From Kaistia defluvii (GTDB lineage: Bacteria > Pseudomonadota > Alphaproteobacteria > Rhizobiales > Kaistiaceae), in NCBI RefSeq assembly GCF_026343955.1, contig NZ_JAPKNI010000003.1, forward strand, positions 496,001 through 560,000: a stretch of 64,000 bases of DNA, in the 5' to 3' direction. This document shows positions 36,939 through 46,142 of this stretch, in pieces. Positions within the stretch are counted from its first letter, which is position 1, and each line of letters opens with the position of its first letter. A program made the translations under genes and the position numbers. The notes under the pieces are model-generated. The model was not told where the DNA came from, did no database searches, and was given only the letters and a program-made list of their open reading frames with translations.

Positions 36939-37331
36939 CTATTCCGGTCGATGACAGACGGCCTCGATGTTGTGGCCGTCGGGATCGAGCACGAAGGCGG
37001 CGTAATAGTTGGGATGGTAGTGCTCCCGGATACCGGGCGGGCCATTGTCGGTTCCGCCCGCACCCATCGCGGCGTTATAGAACGCATCGACGGCAGCGCG
37101 GCTTCCCGCGACGAGAGCAATATGGACATGGGGCTGGGTACGCGCGCCTCCGCTCAGCCAGATCTCCGGCTTGCCTGCGGCGCCATAGCCCACGACGTCG
37201 CCAGATCCGGTCAACTCCCCAGGCACGCGCATCTGCTCGCTAGCACCGAGCGGCGCCAGGGCCGCCACGTAGAAATCGATCGAACGGCCGAGGTCGCTGA
37301 CCGTGATGCCGATATGATCCAGAACGCTCAT
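36939..37331 (-). CDS. VOC (glyoxalase-like) family protein
   Basis: The 130-residue product has the paired beta-alpha-beta-beta-beta modules of VOC proteins. The first opens LDHIGITVSDLGRSIDFYVA with the His metal ligand; the second has PHVHIALVAGSRAAVDAFYN and ends YAAFVLDPDGHNIEAVCH with the Glu ligand. Such proteins include lyases, dioxygenases and resistance proteins; the substrate cannot be told. It stands alone between the Inh lipoprotein and a 61-residue gene, separated by 257 bp from the lipoprotein, where I see no gene. Confidence 0.88.
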   Translation of the reverse strand: MSVLDHIGITVSDLGRSIDFYVAALAPLGASEQMRVPGELTGSGDVVGYGAAGKPEIWLSGGARTQPHVHIALVAGSRAAVDAFYNAAMGAGGTDNGPPGIREHYHPNYYAAFVLDPDGHNIEAVCHRPE

Positions 37332-37428
37332 GCTTTCCCCGTATCCCTGCCAGATCGATGCCTGGCAGGGGAACCGAACGGCGGCGCGGCGTCAAGCCCA
37401 CCGCCCTGCCCGGATGACAGGAAATTGC

Positions 37429-37614
37429 CTAGGGCGTCATCGGCTCGATTTCGAGCGAAAGACCGAGTTCGGCCGCCTTCTGCCGGATTTCCGCTTCGGG
37501 ACGGTGCATCGCCGTGGCGATGATATCGGCGGGGACATGCTCCACCGCCAGTTCGCGCAGACGATCGATCGCCTCGATCGTCCAGGTAGGTTCGAGATCC
37601 TGCTTGATGGTCAT
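37429..37614 (-). CDS. 61-residue helix-turn-helix-like protein
   Basis: A GGAAGGAGG ribosome-binding site lies 6 bp before the ATG at 37614, an unusually good one for this window. The product MTIKQDLEPTWTIEAIDRLR continues ELAVEHVPADIIATAMHRPE and AEIRQKAAELGLSLEIEP. W-T-x-E-x-x-x-x-L-R-x-L-x-x-x-x-x-x-x-x-I-A-x-x-x-x-R-x-x-x-x-I-x-x-K-A-x-x-L-G-L resembles small SANT/GcrA-like or sigma-region-like tri-helical folds, so DNA binding is plausible. A perfect palindrome AACCGATCGGTT lies at 37633-37644, just upstream. It is downstream of sdhB on the same strand beyond a terminator-like hairpin. Confidence 0.7.
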   Translation of the reverse strand: MTIKQDLEPTWTIEAIDRLRELAVEHVPADIIATAMHRPEAEIRQKAAELGLSLEIEPMTP

Positions 37615-37656
37615 GATCGCCTCCTTCCGAAAAACCGATCGGTTCAGGAAAACGCA

Positions 37657-37683
37657 AACGGCGCGGAAAGGTTCCGCGCCGTT
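37657..37683 (-). terminator. hairpin ending the sdh operon
   Basis: On the minus strand AACGGCGCGGAA pairs with TTCCGCGCCGTT around a three-base loop. TGCGTTTTCC follows, a weak T tract. It starts 27 bp after the sdhB stop. Confidence 0.75.
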
Positions 37684-37709
37684 CGCTAAAAAAATCTGCT
37701 CGATGGCGA

Positions 37710-38489
37710 TCAGACGCGGCGCTCGACCATCATCTTCTTGATTTCCGCGATGGCCTTGGCCGGGTTCAGACCCTTCGGGCAGGTCTGGGCGCAGTTCATG
37801 ATGGTGTGGCAGCGATACAGCCGGAAGGGATCTTCCAGATTGTCCAGGCGCTCGCCGGTCGCCTCGTCGCGGCTGTCGATCAGCCAGCGATAGGCCTGCA
37901 GCAGCACGGCGGGGCCGAGATAGCGGTCGCCATTCCACCAGTAGCTCGGGCACGAGGTCGAGCAGCAGGCGCAGAGGATGCACTCATAGAGCCCATCGAG
38001 TTTCTCGCGATCGGCATGGCTCTGCAGCCATTCCTTCTGCGGCTCGGGCGTCGCCGTCTTCAGCCAGGGCTCGATGGAGCGATGCTGGGCGTAGAAGTTG
38101 GTCAGATCCGGAACCAGGTCCTTGACCACTTCCATATGCGGCAGCGGGTAGATCGCGACCGGCCCCTTCACGTCGTCGATGCCCTTGGTGCAGGCGAGCG
38201 TGTTCGAGCCGTCAATGTTCATCGCGCAGGAACCGCAGATGCCTTCGCGGCAGGAGCGGCGGAAGGAGAGCGTCGGATCGATCTCGTTCTTGATCTTGAT
38301 CAGCGCGTCCAGGACCATCGGACCGCAATCATCGAGATCGATGAAATAGGTGTCGACATGCGGGTTCTTGTCGTCGTCCGGGCTCCAGCGATAGACGCGG
38401 AACTCCCGGACATTGTTGGCCCCAGCCGGCCGGTCCCAGACCTTGCCTTCGGTAAGCTTCGAGTTCTTCGGGAGGGTCAGCTGGACCAT
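37710..38489 (-). CDS. sdhB: succinate dehydrogenase iron-sulfur subunit
   Basis: SdhB passes electrons from FAD to quinone in complex II. The 259 residues include the [2Fe-2S] site [20 protein letters not shown], the [4Fe-4S]/[3Fe-4S] ligands [16 protein letters not shown] and [20 protein letters not shown], and [20 protein letters not shown]. It is the last gene of the sdh operon, 28 bp after the DUF3052 gene. Confidence 0.98.
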   Translation of the reverse strand: MVQLTLPKNSKLTEGKVWDRPAGANNVREFRVYRWSPDDDKNPHVDTYFIDLDDCGPMVLDALIKIKNEIDPTLSFRRSCREGICGSCAMNIDGSNTLACTKGIDDVKGPVAIYPLPHMEVVKDLVPDLTNFYAQHRSIEPWLKTATPEPQKEWLQSHADREKLDGLYECILCACCSTSCPSYWWNGDRYLGPAVLLQAYRWLIDSRDEATGERLDNLEDPFRLYRCHTIMNCAQTCPKGLNPAKAIAEIKKMMVERRV

Positions 38490-38517
38490 AGTGAGCGTCC
38501 TCGGGCGTAATATTCGT

Positions 38518-38964
38518 TCAGCGACGGTCCTTGCGGACCATGAGTTTCAAACCGGACCAGGTCGCGTCGATCGCCGCGACCTTGATGTCGACGAGATCGA
38601 GCCGGAGCGCCGCATCGCGCACCACATCCTCGGTCACGTCGGTGGCAACCTTCGAGGCCTTCTTCGGCCACGACACCCAGATCATGCCATCGCGCCGGAT
38701 GGCATCCTGCAACCGCGACAGGTCGCGCTCGACCTCGGCGCGGCTCGTCGCGAACGCATGCACGGCGTCCAGCGATCGATCCGGCCCCAGTGGGGCGGCC
38801 CACCCGTCGGTCCGCACGACCTGGCCGAACCCGGCGCTGTCGGCCAGGGCTTCCAGCTCCGGCGGCAGGGAAACGAAGGCCACCGCCATGCCCTCCCTGA
38901 ATCCGAGCTTCTCGGCGAGCGAACGCCCGGAGGAGCCGGCAGGAAGCAGAGCGGCGGCCATCAT
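38518..38964 (-). CDS. DUF3052 family protein inside the sdh operon
   Basis: The 148-residue protein is recognised by its C-terminal block [40 protein letters not shown] and [16 protein letters not shown], typical of DUF3052. The N-terminal half has [20 protein letters not shown], a Rossmann-like beginning. The function is unknown. It starts 6 bp after the sdhA stop and ends 28 bp before sdhB, so it must be cotranscribed with both. The ATG at 38964 is followed by a second ATG that could also start. Confidence 0.82.
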   Translation of the reverse strand: MMAAALLPAGSSGRSLAEKLGFREGMAVAFVSLPPELEALADSAGFGQVVRTDGWAAPLGPDRSLDAVHAFATSRAEVERDLSRLQDAIRRDGMIWVSWPKKASKVATDVTEDVVRDAALRLDLVDIKVAAIDATWSGLKLMVRKDRR

Positions 38965-38970
38965 CCGCCC

Positions 38971-40791
38971 TCAGTAAACGCGAGCCTTGGGCTCGATATA
39001 GGCGATGTCGTTCGACATCGTGTAGGTGTGCACCGGCCGGTCGTCGAGCCGGATCGTCTTCTGCTCGGCGTCGATGAAGGCGAGCGAATGCTTCATCCAG
39101 TTGACGTCGTCGCGGTTCGAATAGTCCTCGCGGGCATGGGCGCCGCGCGATTCCTTGCGGTTCTGCGCGGAGTCCATGGTGACAACGGCCTGGACGATGA
39201 GGTTCTCGAATTCGAGCGTCTCGACCAGGTCGGAGTTCCAGATCAGCGAACGGTCGGTGACCTTGATGTTGTCCGAGCCCTTCCAGACCTGGTGGATCAG
39301 TTCATGGCCCTCGTCGAGCACCTCGCCGGTGCGGAATACGGCGCAGTTCGACTGCATGACCTTCTGCATGTTGAGCCGCATCTCGGCCGTCGAGGTCGAG
39401 CCATTGGCATACCGCAGCCGGTCGAGGCGGGCGATCGAATCCTCGCCGGCATTCTTGGCGAGTTCCTTCTGCGGCTGGCTCGGCTGCACCGTCTCGATGC
39501 AGCGCAGGGCCGCCGCGCGGCCGAACACGACCAGGTCGGTCAGCGAGTTCGAGCCCAGACGGTTGGCGCCATGCACGGAGACGCAGGCGGCCTCGCCCAC
39601 GGCCATCAGGCCGGGAACGATGGTGTCCGGGTCGCCGCCGACCTTGTTCAGCACTTCGCCATGATAGTTCGTCGGGATGCCGCCCATGTTGTAGTGGACC
39701 GTCGGCAGGACCGGGATCGGCTCCTTGGTCAGGTCGACGCCGGCGAAGATCTTGGCGCTCTCGGAAATGCCCGGCAGCCGCTCATGCAGCAGCGCGGGAT
39801 CGAGATGGTCGAGGTGAAGGTGGATATGGTCCTTCGCCTTGCCGACGCCGCGGCCCTCGCGGATTTCCATGGTCATGGCGCGCGAAACGACGTCGCGCGA
39901 GGCCAGGTCCTTGGCCGAGGGGGCATAGCGCTCCATGAAGCGCTCGCCCTCGGAATTGGTGAGATAGCCGCCCTCGCCCCGCGCGCCCTCGGTGATCAGG
40001 CAGCCCGCGCCATAGATGCCGGTCGGATGGAACTGCACGAATTCCATGTCCTGCAGCGGCAGGCCGGCGCGCAGCACCATGCCGCCGCCGTCGCCGGTGC
40101 AGGTATGGGCCGAGGTGGCGGAGAAATAGGCGCGGCCATAGCCGCCGGTGGCGAGGATCGTCTTGCTCGACCGGAAGCGATGCAGCGTCCCGTCCTCGAG
40201 GCAGAGCGCCACGACGCCACGGCATTCGCCCTCTTCCATGATCAGGTCGATGGCGAAATATTCGATGAAGAACTCGGCCGAATGGCGCAGCGACTGGCCA
40301 TAAAGCGTGTGCAGGATGGCATGGCCGGTGCGATCGGCGGCGGCACAGGTGCGCTGCGCGATGCCCTTGCCGAAATTCGTCGTCATGCCGCCGAACGGAC
40401 GCTGGTAGATCTTGCCTTCTTCGGTGCGCGAGAACGGCACGCCGAAATGCTCGAGCTCATAGACGGCGGCCGGCGCGTTGCGCACGAGATATTCGATCGC
40501 GTCCTGGTCGCCCAGCCAGTCCGACCCCTTGACGGTGTCGTACATGTGGAAGCGCCAGTCGTCCTCGCCCATGTTGCCGAGCGCCGCCGAAATGCCGCCC
40601 TGGGCGGCAACCGTGTGGGAACGGGTTGGAAACACCTTGGTAATGCAGGCGGTCTTCAGGCCGGCCTCGCTGGCGCCCAGCGTGGCGCGCAGACCCGCGC
40701 CGCCGGCGCCGACGACGACGACGTCGAAGGTGTGGTCGATGAAGGGGTAGGCGCGGCCGTTGATGGACGCGCTGGCGTTGGCTTCAGCCAT
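38971..40791 (-). CDS. sdhA: succinate dehydrogenase flavoprotein subunit
   Basis: SdhA oxidises succinate to fumarate. The chosen ATG at 40791 gives 606 residues and follows GGAGG at the end of sdhD; the frame opens 17 codons earlier, inside sdhD. FAD binding is seen in [38 protein letters not shown] contains the His that links FAD covalently; [20 protein letters not shown] and [20 protein letters not shown] are substrate and FAD motifs. It sits between sdhD and a DUF3052 gene. Confidence 0.98.
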   Translation of the reverse strand: MAEANASASINGRAYPFIDHTFDVVVVGAGGAGLRATLGASEAGLKTACITKVFPTRSHTVAAQGGISAALGNMGEDDWRFHMYDTVKGSDWLGDQDAIEYLVRNAPAAVYELEHFGVPFSRTEEGKIYQRPFGGMTTNFGKGIAQRTCAAADRTGHAILHTLYGQSLRHSAEFFIEYFAIDLIMEEGECRGVVALCLEDGTLHRFRSSKTILATGGYGRAYFSATSAHTCTGDGGGMVLRAGLPLQDMEFVQFHPTGIYGAGCLITEGARGEGGYLTNSEGERFMERYAPSAKDLASRDVVSRAMTMEIREGRGVGKAKDHIHLHLDHLDPALLHERLPGISESAKIFAGVDLTKEPIPVLPTVHYNMGGIPTNYHGEVLNKVGGDPDTIVPGLMAVGEAACVSVHGANRLGSNSLTDLVVFGRAAALRCIETVQPSQPQKELAKNAGEDSIARLDRLRYANGSTSTAEMRLNMQKVMQSNCAVFRTGEVLDEGHELIHQVWKGSDNIKVTDRSLIWNSDLVETLEFENLIVQAVVTMDSAQNRKESRGAHAREDYSNRDDVNWMKHSLAFIDAEQKTIRLDDRPVHTYTMSNDIAYIEPKARVY

Positions 40792-40795
40792 GGCT

Positions 40796-41167
40796 TCAGC
40801 CTCCGAAGCTGATCTTGAGGAAGGCAAGGATGGTCGCCACACCGACGGCGACCGCGAAGAACATGTTGGCGGCCAGCGCGACGATCTTCAGGCCACCATG
40901 CAGATAGTCTTCGATGATGATCTGCATGCCGAGCTTCATGTGCCAGACGCCGGTGCCGATCATCAGCACCATCAGCAGGGCCACGAACGGATTGGCCAGG
41001 GTCGCGACGACTTCCGGATAGGGTTTGCCGGCAAGCACGATGACCAGGATGACGAACAGGATGGCGAGGACGGCGAGGGCGGCGCCGGTGAGACGCTGGT
41101 GCCAGAAATGGCCCGTGCCTTCCTTGGCCGAGCCGAGCCCGCGAACGCGGCCGAGCGGTGTACGCAT
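40796..41167 (-). CDS. sdhD: succinate dehydrogenase membrane anchor subunit
   Basis: The 123-residue protein has three membrane segments (about residues 29-48, 57-76, 95-117). [20 protein letters not shown] is the anchor N-terminus and [20 protein letters not shown], then LHGGLKI, contains the His ligand of haem b and the Asp/Tyr near the quinone site. With SdhC it binds haem and ubiquinone. sdhC lies 11 bp before it and sdhA begins 4 bp after its stop. Confidence 0.95.
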   Translation of the reverse strand: MRTPLGRVRGLGSAKEGTGHFWHQRLTGAALAVLAILFVILVIVLAGKPYPEVVATLANPFVALLMVLMIGTGVWHMKLGMQIIIEDYLHGGLKIVALAANMFFAVAVGVATILAFLKISFGG

Positions 41168-41178
41168 GGAATTGCCCC

Positions 41179-41577
41179 TCAGCGGATGGCGAGCGCCACG
41201 ACCCAGATCAGGATCGTCAGCACGGCGGAACCGATAATATTGGCCCAGGCGAGATTGTCGCGCGCCGGCTTGGAGAAGCCCGCGCCGAAATCCCAGACGA
41301 AATGGCGGATGCCGCCGAGCAGGTGCTGCATCAGCGCCCAGCTATAGCCGAACAGCACGAGCTGGCCGATCCAGGAGCCGAACACCCACGAGACCCAGGA
41401 GAAGGGACCCGGCCCCGCCGCCGCCGCGATCGCCCACCAGGCGAGGAGCAGCGTCCCGAAGTAGAGCGCTCCCCCGGTGACGCGCTGCAGGATCGACACC
41501 GTCATGGTGATCGGCCAGCGATAGACCTGAAGGTGCGGAGAGAGCGGTCGGCCCTTCTTCGCCTCGGCATTCGACAT
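41179..41577 (-). CDS. sdhC: succinate dehydrogenase cytochrome b556 subunit
   Basis: The 132-residue membrane anchor has [20 protein letters not shown], the quinone-site segment (S-P-H-x-x-x-Y), three membrane helices, and [20 protein letters not shown] with the haem-ligating His. The ATG at 41577 was chosen because GAGG lies 9 bp before it; an ATG three codons earlier has no room for a ribosome-binding site. It is the first gene of the operon, just downstream of an 18-bp inverted repeat. Confidence 0.95.
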   Translation of the reverse strand: MSNAEAKKGRPLSPHLQVYRWPITMTVSILQRVTGGALYFGTLLLAWWAIAAAAGPGPFSWVSWVFGSWIGQLVLFGYSWALMQHLLGGIRHFVWDFGAGFSKPARDNLAWANIIGSAVLTILIWVVALAIR

Positions 41578-41594
41578 CGTGTTCATCCTCAACC

Positions 41595-41612
41595 GCTTAC
41601 GTAAACGTAAGC
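41595..41612. promoter_or_regulatory. 18-bp inverted repeat upstream of sdhC
   Basis: GCTTACGT and ACGTAAGC form a perfect inverted repeat around AA, ending 17 bp before the sdhC ATG. It lies where an operator overlapping the leader of the sdh operon would be expected. It shares the TTACGT-(A/T)AACGT core with the site upstream of mdh. Confidence 0.55.
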
Positions 41613-41839
41613 ATTTAGGGTAGTGAATTTGGACTGGTTCTAACCCCATTGCGCGACGCGGTCAAAACGGTCTTTTGCATGACGCAGCGTGAGCCAGGGC
41701 GCTTTTTTCGCGACTCGCCCTCGCCGGTTGCCATCATGCCCCTTTTTAACAATCGTACGAAAGCCTCGCCTCGCCATCCGCCTGCACCCGGCAGACCCGG
41801 CGAGGCCGCCATCCCCGCCCAAGCACGAAGGAGATCCCC

Positions 41840-42220
41840 ATGTCGCGCCGCCTCATCTCGACCGGATCGCCGTTTGAAAAGGCGGCCGGCTATTCCCGCG
41901 CCGTGGCGCAGGGGCCCTGGTGCTTCGTCGCCGGCACGACGGGCTACGACTATGCCACGATGACCATGCCCGACAGCGTCGCCGAACAGACCGAAAACGC
42001 CATGGCGACCATCGCCGCCGCCCTGGAGCAGGCGGGCTTCGCGATGACCGACGTCGTGCGCGTGCATTATCATGTCACCGACGCCGCCTTCGCCGATGCG
42101 GTCTTCCTTGTCGTCGGCGCGCATTTTCGCAACATCCGGCCCGCCGCGACGATGACGGTCTCCGGCCTGATCCGGCCCGAGATGAAGATCGAGATCGAAG
42201 TGACGGCGCTGAAAGCCTGA
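41840..42220 (+). CDS. RidA family protein (YjgF/YER057c/UK114)
   Basis: RidA proteins hydrolyse reactive enamine/imine intermediates of amino-acid metabolism. The 126 residues contain [58 protein letters not shown] and a C-terminal [15 protein letters not shown] with the conserved I-E-V-E region. The YjgF Arg is not placed exactly as in archetypal RidA, so this may be a Rid1-7 subgroup member rather than RidA itself. GAAGGAG precedes the ATG. leuB follows after 109 bp, so a link to branched-chain amino-acid synthesis is possible. Confidence 0.88.
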   Translation: MSRRLISTGSPFEKAAGYSRAVAQGPWCFVAGTTGYDYATMTMPDSVAEQTENAMATIAAALEQAGFAMTDVVRVHYHVTDAAFADAVFLVVGAHFRNIRPAATMTVSGLIRPEMKIEIEVTALKA

Positions 42221-42329
42221 CCCTGCGGCCACGCTCTGCTCGGTTCGGCTTGCATCGCGGCTTTCGCGCGGCTATCGCTGCCCGCACATCCACCCGCCCG
42301 CAGACCCGCTCGACAAGAGAACCCGCGAA

Positions 42330-43442
42330 ATGACCACCTACAAGCTCCTTCTCCTTCCCGGTGACGGTATCGGCACCGAAATCATGGCCGAAGTGAAGAC
42401 GGTCATCGACTGGTTCGGCAAGCGCGGCGTGGCGTCGTTCGAGAGCGAGCAGGATCTGGCCGGCGGCGCGGCCTATGACGCCCACGGCAAGGCGATCTCC
42501 GAAGCGACGATGAAGCTGGCGCAGGAATCCGACGCCGTGATCTTCGGCGCGGTCGGCGGCCCGAAGTGGGACAGCGTTCCCTATGACGTGCGGCCGGAAG
42601 CAGCCCTGCTGCGCCTGCGCAAGGATCTGGAGCTGTTCGCCAATCTGCGTCCGGCTATCTGCTATCCGGCGCTCGCGGATGCCTCGTCGCTGAAGCGCGA
42701 ACTGGTCGAGGGCCTCGACATCCTGATCGTGCGCGAATTGACCGGCGGCGTCTATTTCGGATCGCCGAAGGAGATCGTCACGCTGGAAAACGGAGAGAAG
42801 CGCGCCGTCGATACGCAGCTCTACACCACCTCCGAGATCGAACGCATCGCACGCGTCGCCTTCGACCTCGCCAAGACCCGCTCCAGCCGCGTCGCCTCGG
42901 CAGAGAAGCGCAACGTGATGAAGTCGGGCGTCCTGTGGAACCAGGTCGTCACCAAGGTCGGCAAGGAAGAATATGCCGACGTCGCGCTCGAGCATGTGCT
43001 CGCCGACAATTGCGCCATGCAGCTCGTCCGCCGGCCGAAGCAGTATGACGTCATCGTCTGCGACAACCTGTTCGGCGATATCCTGTCCGACGTGGCGGCG
43101 ATGCTGACCGGTTCGCTCGGCATGCTGCCGTCGGCCGCCCTCGGCGCCCCCGATGCGACCACCGGCCGCCGCAAGTCCATGTACGAGCCCGTGCACGGCT
43201 CGGCGCCGGACATTGCCGGCAAGGGCATCTCCAACCCGATCGCCATGATCGCGTCCTTCGCGATGGCGCTGCGCTATTCCTTTGGCCTGGTCGCCGAGGC
43301 CGACCTGCTCGACCGCGCCATTTCCAGCGTGCTGAGCCAGGGCCTGCGCACGGGCGACATCTATACCGAAGGCACGACCAAGGTCGGCACCAAGGAGATG
43401 GGCGCTGCCATTCTCAAGCAGCTCGACGTTCTGTCGGCCTGA
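42330..43442 (+). CDS. leuB: 3-isopropylmalate dehydrogenase
   Basis: LeuB catalyses the oxidative decarboxylation step of leucine synthesis. The 370-residue enzyme opens with [20 protein letters not shown] and has [47 protein letters not shown], the metal site [20 protein letters not shown] and [20 protein letters not shown]. These separate it from isocitrate and tartrate dehydrogenases. ATG at 42330. leuC and leuD are not in the window. Confidence 0.98.
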   Translation: MTTYKLLLLPGDGIGTEIMAEVKTVIDWFGKRGVASFESEQDLAGGAAYDAHGKAISEATMKLAQESDAVIFGAVGGPKWDSVPYDVRPEAALLRLRKDLELFANLRPAICYPALADASSLKRELVEGLDILIVRELTGGVYFGSPKEIVTLENGEKRAVDTQLYTTSEIERIARVAFDLAKTRSSRVASAEKRNVMKSGVLWNQVVTKVGKEEYADVALEHVLADNCAMQLVRRPKQYDVIVCDNLFGDILSDVAAMLTGSLGMLPSAALGAPDATTGRRKSMYEPVHGSAPDIAGKGISNPIAMIASFAMALRYSFGLVAEADLLDRAISSVLSQGLRTGDIYTEGTTKVGTKEMGAAILKQLDVLSA

Positions 43443-43606
43443 GAATAGCGAGTCTTTTCGCGAACTTTGCGGCCGAATCTTTTTGCCGGGCACCGACTGG
43501 TCAAGCTTGGGCAATCTCTGTATAAGGCCGCATTCAGATTGTACTGCTATGCCCTTGCCGGGCGGCGCGCCGCCGGTTCGACGGCATATGACGAAGGAAA
43601 ATTGAA

Positions 43607-43792
43607 ATGGCAGTTCCGAAGCGAAAGACGTCGCCGTCGAAGCGCAACATGCGCCGTTCGCACGACGCCCTGACGCAGCCGGTCTACACCGAGGACAAGA
43701 ATTCGGGCGAGCTCCGCCGCCCGCATCACATTGACCTCAAGACCGGCATGTATCGCGGCCGTCAGATCCTGACGCCGAAGAACGAAGGCTAA
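43607..43792 (+). CDS. rpmF: 50S ribosomal protein L32 (bL32)
   Basis: The 61 residues begin [20 protein letters not shown], the universal bL32 N-terminus, and continue [16 protein letters not shown]. The zinc cysteines found in some bL32 proteins are absent, the usual alphaproteobacterial form. AAGGAAAAT precedes the ATG. It is a single gene with a terminator-like hairpin 58 bp after the stop. Confidence 0.97.
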   Translation: MAVPKRKTSPSKRNMRRSHDALTQPVYTEDKNSGELRRPHHIDLKTGMYRGRQILTPKNEG

Positions 43793-43849
43793 TCCTGCCG
43801 GGGCGCGCATAGCGCCCGGCAGGCCGGTTGGCCATCGGCTAAAAGTTCA

Positions 43850-43880
43850 AGGGCTGGCGCCACGCCGGCCCTTTTCTTTT
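43850..43880 (+). terminator. intrinsic terminator after rpmF
   Basis: AGGGCTGGCG pairs with CGCCGGCCCT (one G-T pair) around CCA. TTTTCTTTT follows. Confidence 0.85.
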
Positions 43881-43996
43881 GGATAAATTGCTGCTGTTGT
43901 CGCCGCGATACCAAATGGCATTTCGCGGCTCGGGCGGGTCAAGACGCTCCACGAGAGTCGGATCCGTCCTGCGGTAATCGCGTCTCGTGCAAAGGA

Positions 43997-45694
43997 ATGC
44001 CAGCAGTGCGCAATGCGGTGAGCGTCGGCTTGTCGACACAGTGGCCGGTTCACACGGCCGCCATCCTCTCCACAGTTGGCGAAATCGTCTATCGCTGGAC
44101 GCTGGACGATGACCGCATGGAATGGGGCGGCGACGCGGCTGCCCTGTTCGGTCTCGCCACGCCCGAAGCGCTCAACACCGGTGCCGCCTTTGCCGAAATG
44201 GTGGAGGAACCCAGTCCGTTCGCGCGCCAGGAGGCGCTGCTGAGCGGGATCGACACCGGCAACGGCGTCCCCTACCAGCTCGAATACGCGCTGCGCCCGG
44301 CTGGACCGAGCGGCCCGACGCTGTGGATCGAGGATACCGGCCGCTGGTATGCCGACGACCGCAAGAACGCCGTGCGCGCCGAGGGGGTCCTGCGCATCAT
44401 CAACGAACGCCATGCCCGCGAACAGCGCCTGTCCTTCCTGTCGCGCCATGACGACGTCACCGGATTGTTCAACCGCTCCTACCTGCTCGATCTGCTGGAC
44501 CAGGCGATCGCCAGTTCACAGCGCTCCGGCACCTCGGCCGCCTTCCTCGTCATCGCCATCGATGATTTCCACCTGATCAACGATGCCTATGGCTATCGTG
44601 CCGGCGACCGGGTTCTGGCCGCGGTGGCGCGTCGCATCAAGGGTCGCCTGCGCGACAGCGACGCCATCGGCCGCTTTTCGGGCCACAAGCTCGGCCTCAT
44701 TCTAATGAACTGCGACGAGCACGAAATGCCGTTCGCGGCCGAGCGCTTCCTGTCCGCCATCCGCGATGACGTGATCGCGACGCCCGACGGCGCCGTTTCG
44801 GTGACGATCTCGGTCGGCGGCGTCTCGGTTCCCCGCCATGCGCAGAATCGCGACGAGGCGATGGAGCGGGTGCAGGAGAGCCTGGGCTTTGCCCGCGACA
44901 CCGGTCGGGGCCGCTTCATTGCCTTTGCGCCTTCGACCGAGCGCGAGGCCGAGCGCCAGTCCAACATAGCCCTGTCGCAACAGTTGATCGGCGCGCTATC
45001 GGAACAGCGGCTGCGGCTCGCCTTCCAGCCGATCGTCGACATCCGCACGCGCGAGGTGGCGTTCCACGAGGCCCTCCTGCGGCTGGCCCAGCCAGACGGC
45101 ACGATCGTCTCGGCGGGGCATGTGGTGCCGCTTGCCGAGCGCCTCGGCCTGTCGCGGCTGTTCGACCTCGCCGTGCTCGATCGCGCGCTGGAAACGCTGG
45201 TCCACCACCCCGAGGCGCATATCTCGCTGAACGTATCGCCGGAAACCGCGGCCGGGCCGGACTGGCTGTCTCGATTTGCCGACACGCTCGGCCAGCGACC
45301 CGATCTCGGCAAGCGGCTGATCGTCGAAATCACCGAAACCAGCGCGATCCGCAGCCTCGACGAGACGGCCTATTTCATCTCGACGATCCATGATCTCGGC
45401 GCCCGTCTGGCGATCGACGATTTCGGCGCCGGCTTCACCTCGTTCCGCAATCTGCGGGCGCTCAAGGTCGACATCGTCAAGATCGACGGCAGCTTCATCG
45501 CCACCTTGCCCAAGAGCCGCGACGACCAGATCTTCGTGCGCCGCCTGGTCGAGCTGGCGCATGATCTCGGCATCGAGACCGTTGCCGAATGGGTCCAGGA
45601 CGAGGAAACGGCGGAGATGCTGGCCGGCTGGGGCGTCAGCCGGATCCAGGGCCACCTCTGCGGCGCCGCAAGCCTCGATCTGCCGTGGAAGTGA
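43997..45694 (+). CDS. PAS-like/degenerate GGDEF/EAL domain protein (probable c-di-GMP phosphodiesterase)
   Basis: The 565 residues form an N-terminal PAS-like sensor (about 20-140), a GGDEF fold (about 150-310) and an EAL domain (about 325-560). The GGDEF active-site loop reads RFSGHKLGLIL, so the catalytic motif is lost, and cyclase activity is unlikely. The EAL domain keeps its key residues: FHEALLRL, LNVSPE, IVEITETSAI, IDDFGAGFTS, DIVKIDGSFI, ETVAEWV and IQGHLCG, so c-di-GMP hydrolysis is likely. It has no membrane segments and looks cytoplasmic. A GTG at 44006 with better-spaced AAAGGA is an alternative start. It stands alone. Confidence 0.92.
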   Translation: MPAVRNAVSVGLSTQWPVHTAAILSTVGEIVYRWTLDDDRMEWGGDAAALFGLATPEALNTGAAFAEMVEEPSPFARQEALLSGIDTGNGVPYQLEYALRPAGPSGPTLWIEDTGRWYADDRKNAVRAEGVLRIINERHAREQRLSFLSRHDDVTGLFNRSYLLDLLDQAIASSQRSGTSAAFLVIAIDDFHLINDAYGYRAGDRVLAAVARRIKGRLRDSDAIGRFSGHKLGLILMNCDEHEMPFAAERFLSAIRDDVIATPDGAVSVTISVGGVSVPRHAQNRDEAMERVQESLGFARDTGRGRFIAFAPSTEREAERQSNIALSQQLIGALSEQRLRLAFQPIVDIRTREVAFHEALLRLAQPDGTIVSAGHVVPLAERLGLSRLFDLAVLDRALETLVHHPEAHISLNVSPETAAGPDWLSRFADTLGQRPDLGKRLIVEITETSAIRSLDETAYFISTIHDLGARLAIDDFGAGFTSFRNLRALKVDIVKIDGSFIATLPKSRDDQIFVRRLVELAHDLGIETVAEWVQDEETAEMLAGWGVSRIQGHLCGAASLDLPWK

Positions 45695-45723
45695 GTGGCT
45701 CTGAGTAATAAGGCCAAGTAAGG

Positions 45724-45840
45724 CCCTCACCCCACCCTCTCCCGCAAGCGGACGAGGGCCTTTCCTAGGGAGCAGCTCTTCCGACAGTCCAGTCACGACG
45801 CGCCCCCTCTACCGCTTGCGGGAGAGGGTTGGGGTGAGGG
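45724..45840. repeat. intergenic double-hairpin repeat, copy 4 (best preserved)
   Basis: The left half CCCTCACCCCACCCTCTCCC continues GCAAGCGGACGAGGGC. The right half CCCCCTCTACCGCTTGCGGG continues AGAGGGTTGGGGTGAGGG. The ends are near-perfect inverted copies of each other over about 35 bp, with a 45-bp unique middle. It lies between the convergent EAL gene and phhB. Confidence 0.85.
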
Positions 45841-45851
45841 TCTTGCGGTCC

Positions 45852-46142
45852 CTACCCTGCGAAGCGGTTCATGCCCTCGGCGAGCCGGATGTCGAACGCG
45901 GTCACGCCGTCGACGACATGCGTCGCCAGGGTCACCGTGACGGTGCCGTAGACATTGCTCCATTCGGGATGGTGGTTCATCCGCTCGGCCAGGAGTGCCG
46001 AGCGCGTCATGAACGCGAAAGCCTCCTGGAAATCGTCGAATTTGAAGACCTTGGTGATGGCGTCGCGGCCCTCGACCGAGCTCCAGCCTTCGAGTTTTGC
46101 CAGCGCCTCCGCGCGCTCGGCGGCTTCCAGCTTCTGGATCAT
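45852..46142 (-). CDS. phhB: 4a-hydroxytetrahydrobiopterin (pterin-4a-carbinolamine) dehydratase
   Basis: The 96-residue protein matches PCD/DCoH: WSSVEGRDAITKVFKFDDFQ, EAFAFMTRSALLAERMNHHP and EWSNVYGTVTVTLATHVVDG contain the active-site His-His and the downstream His. It recycles the oxidised pterin cofactor of aromatic amino-acid hydroxylases; no hydroxylase gene is in the window. Its ATG overlaps the thpR stop by four bases, so the two are cotranscribed. Confidence 0.94.
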   Translation of the reverse strand: MIQKLEAAERAEALAKLEGWSSVEGRDAITKVFKFDDFQEAFAFMTRSALLAERMNHHPEWSNVYGTVTVTLATHVVDGVTAFDIRLAEGMNRFAG

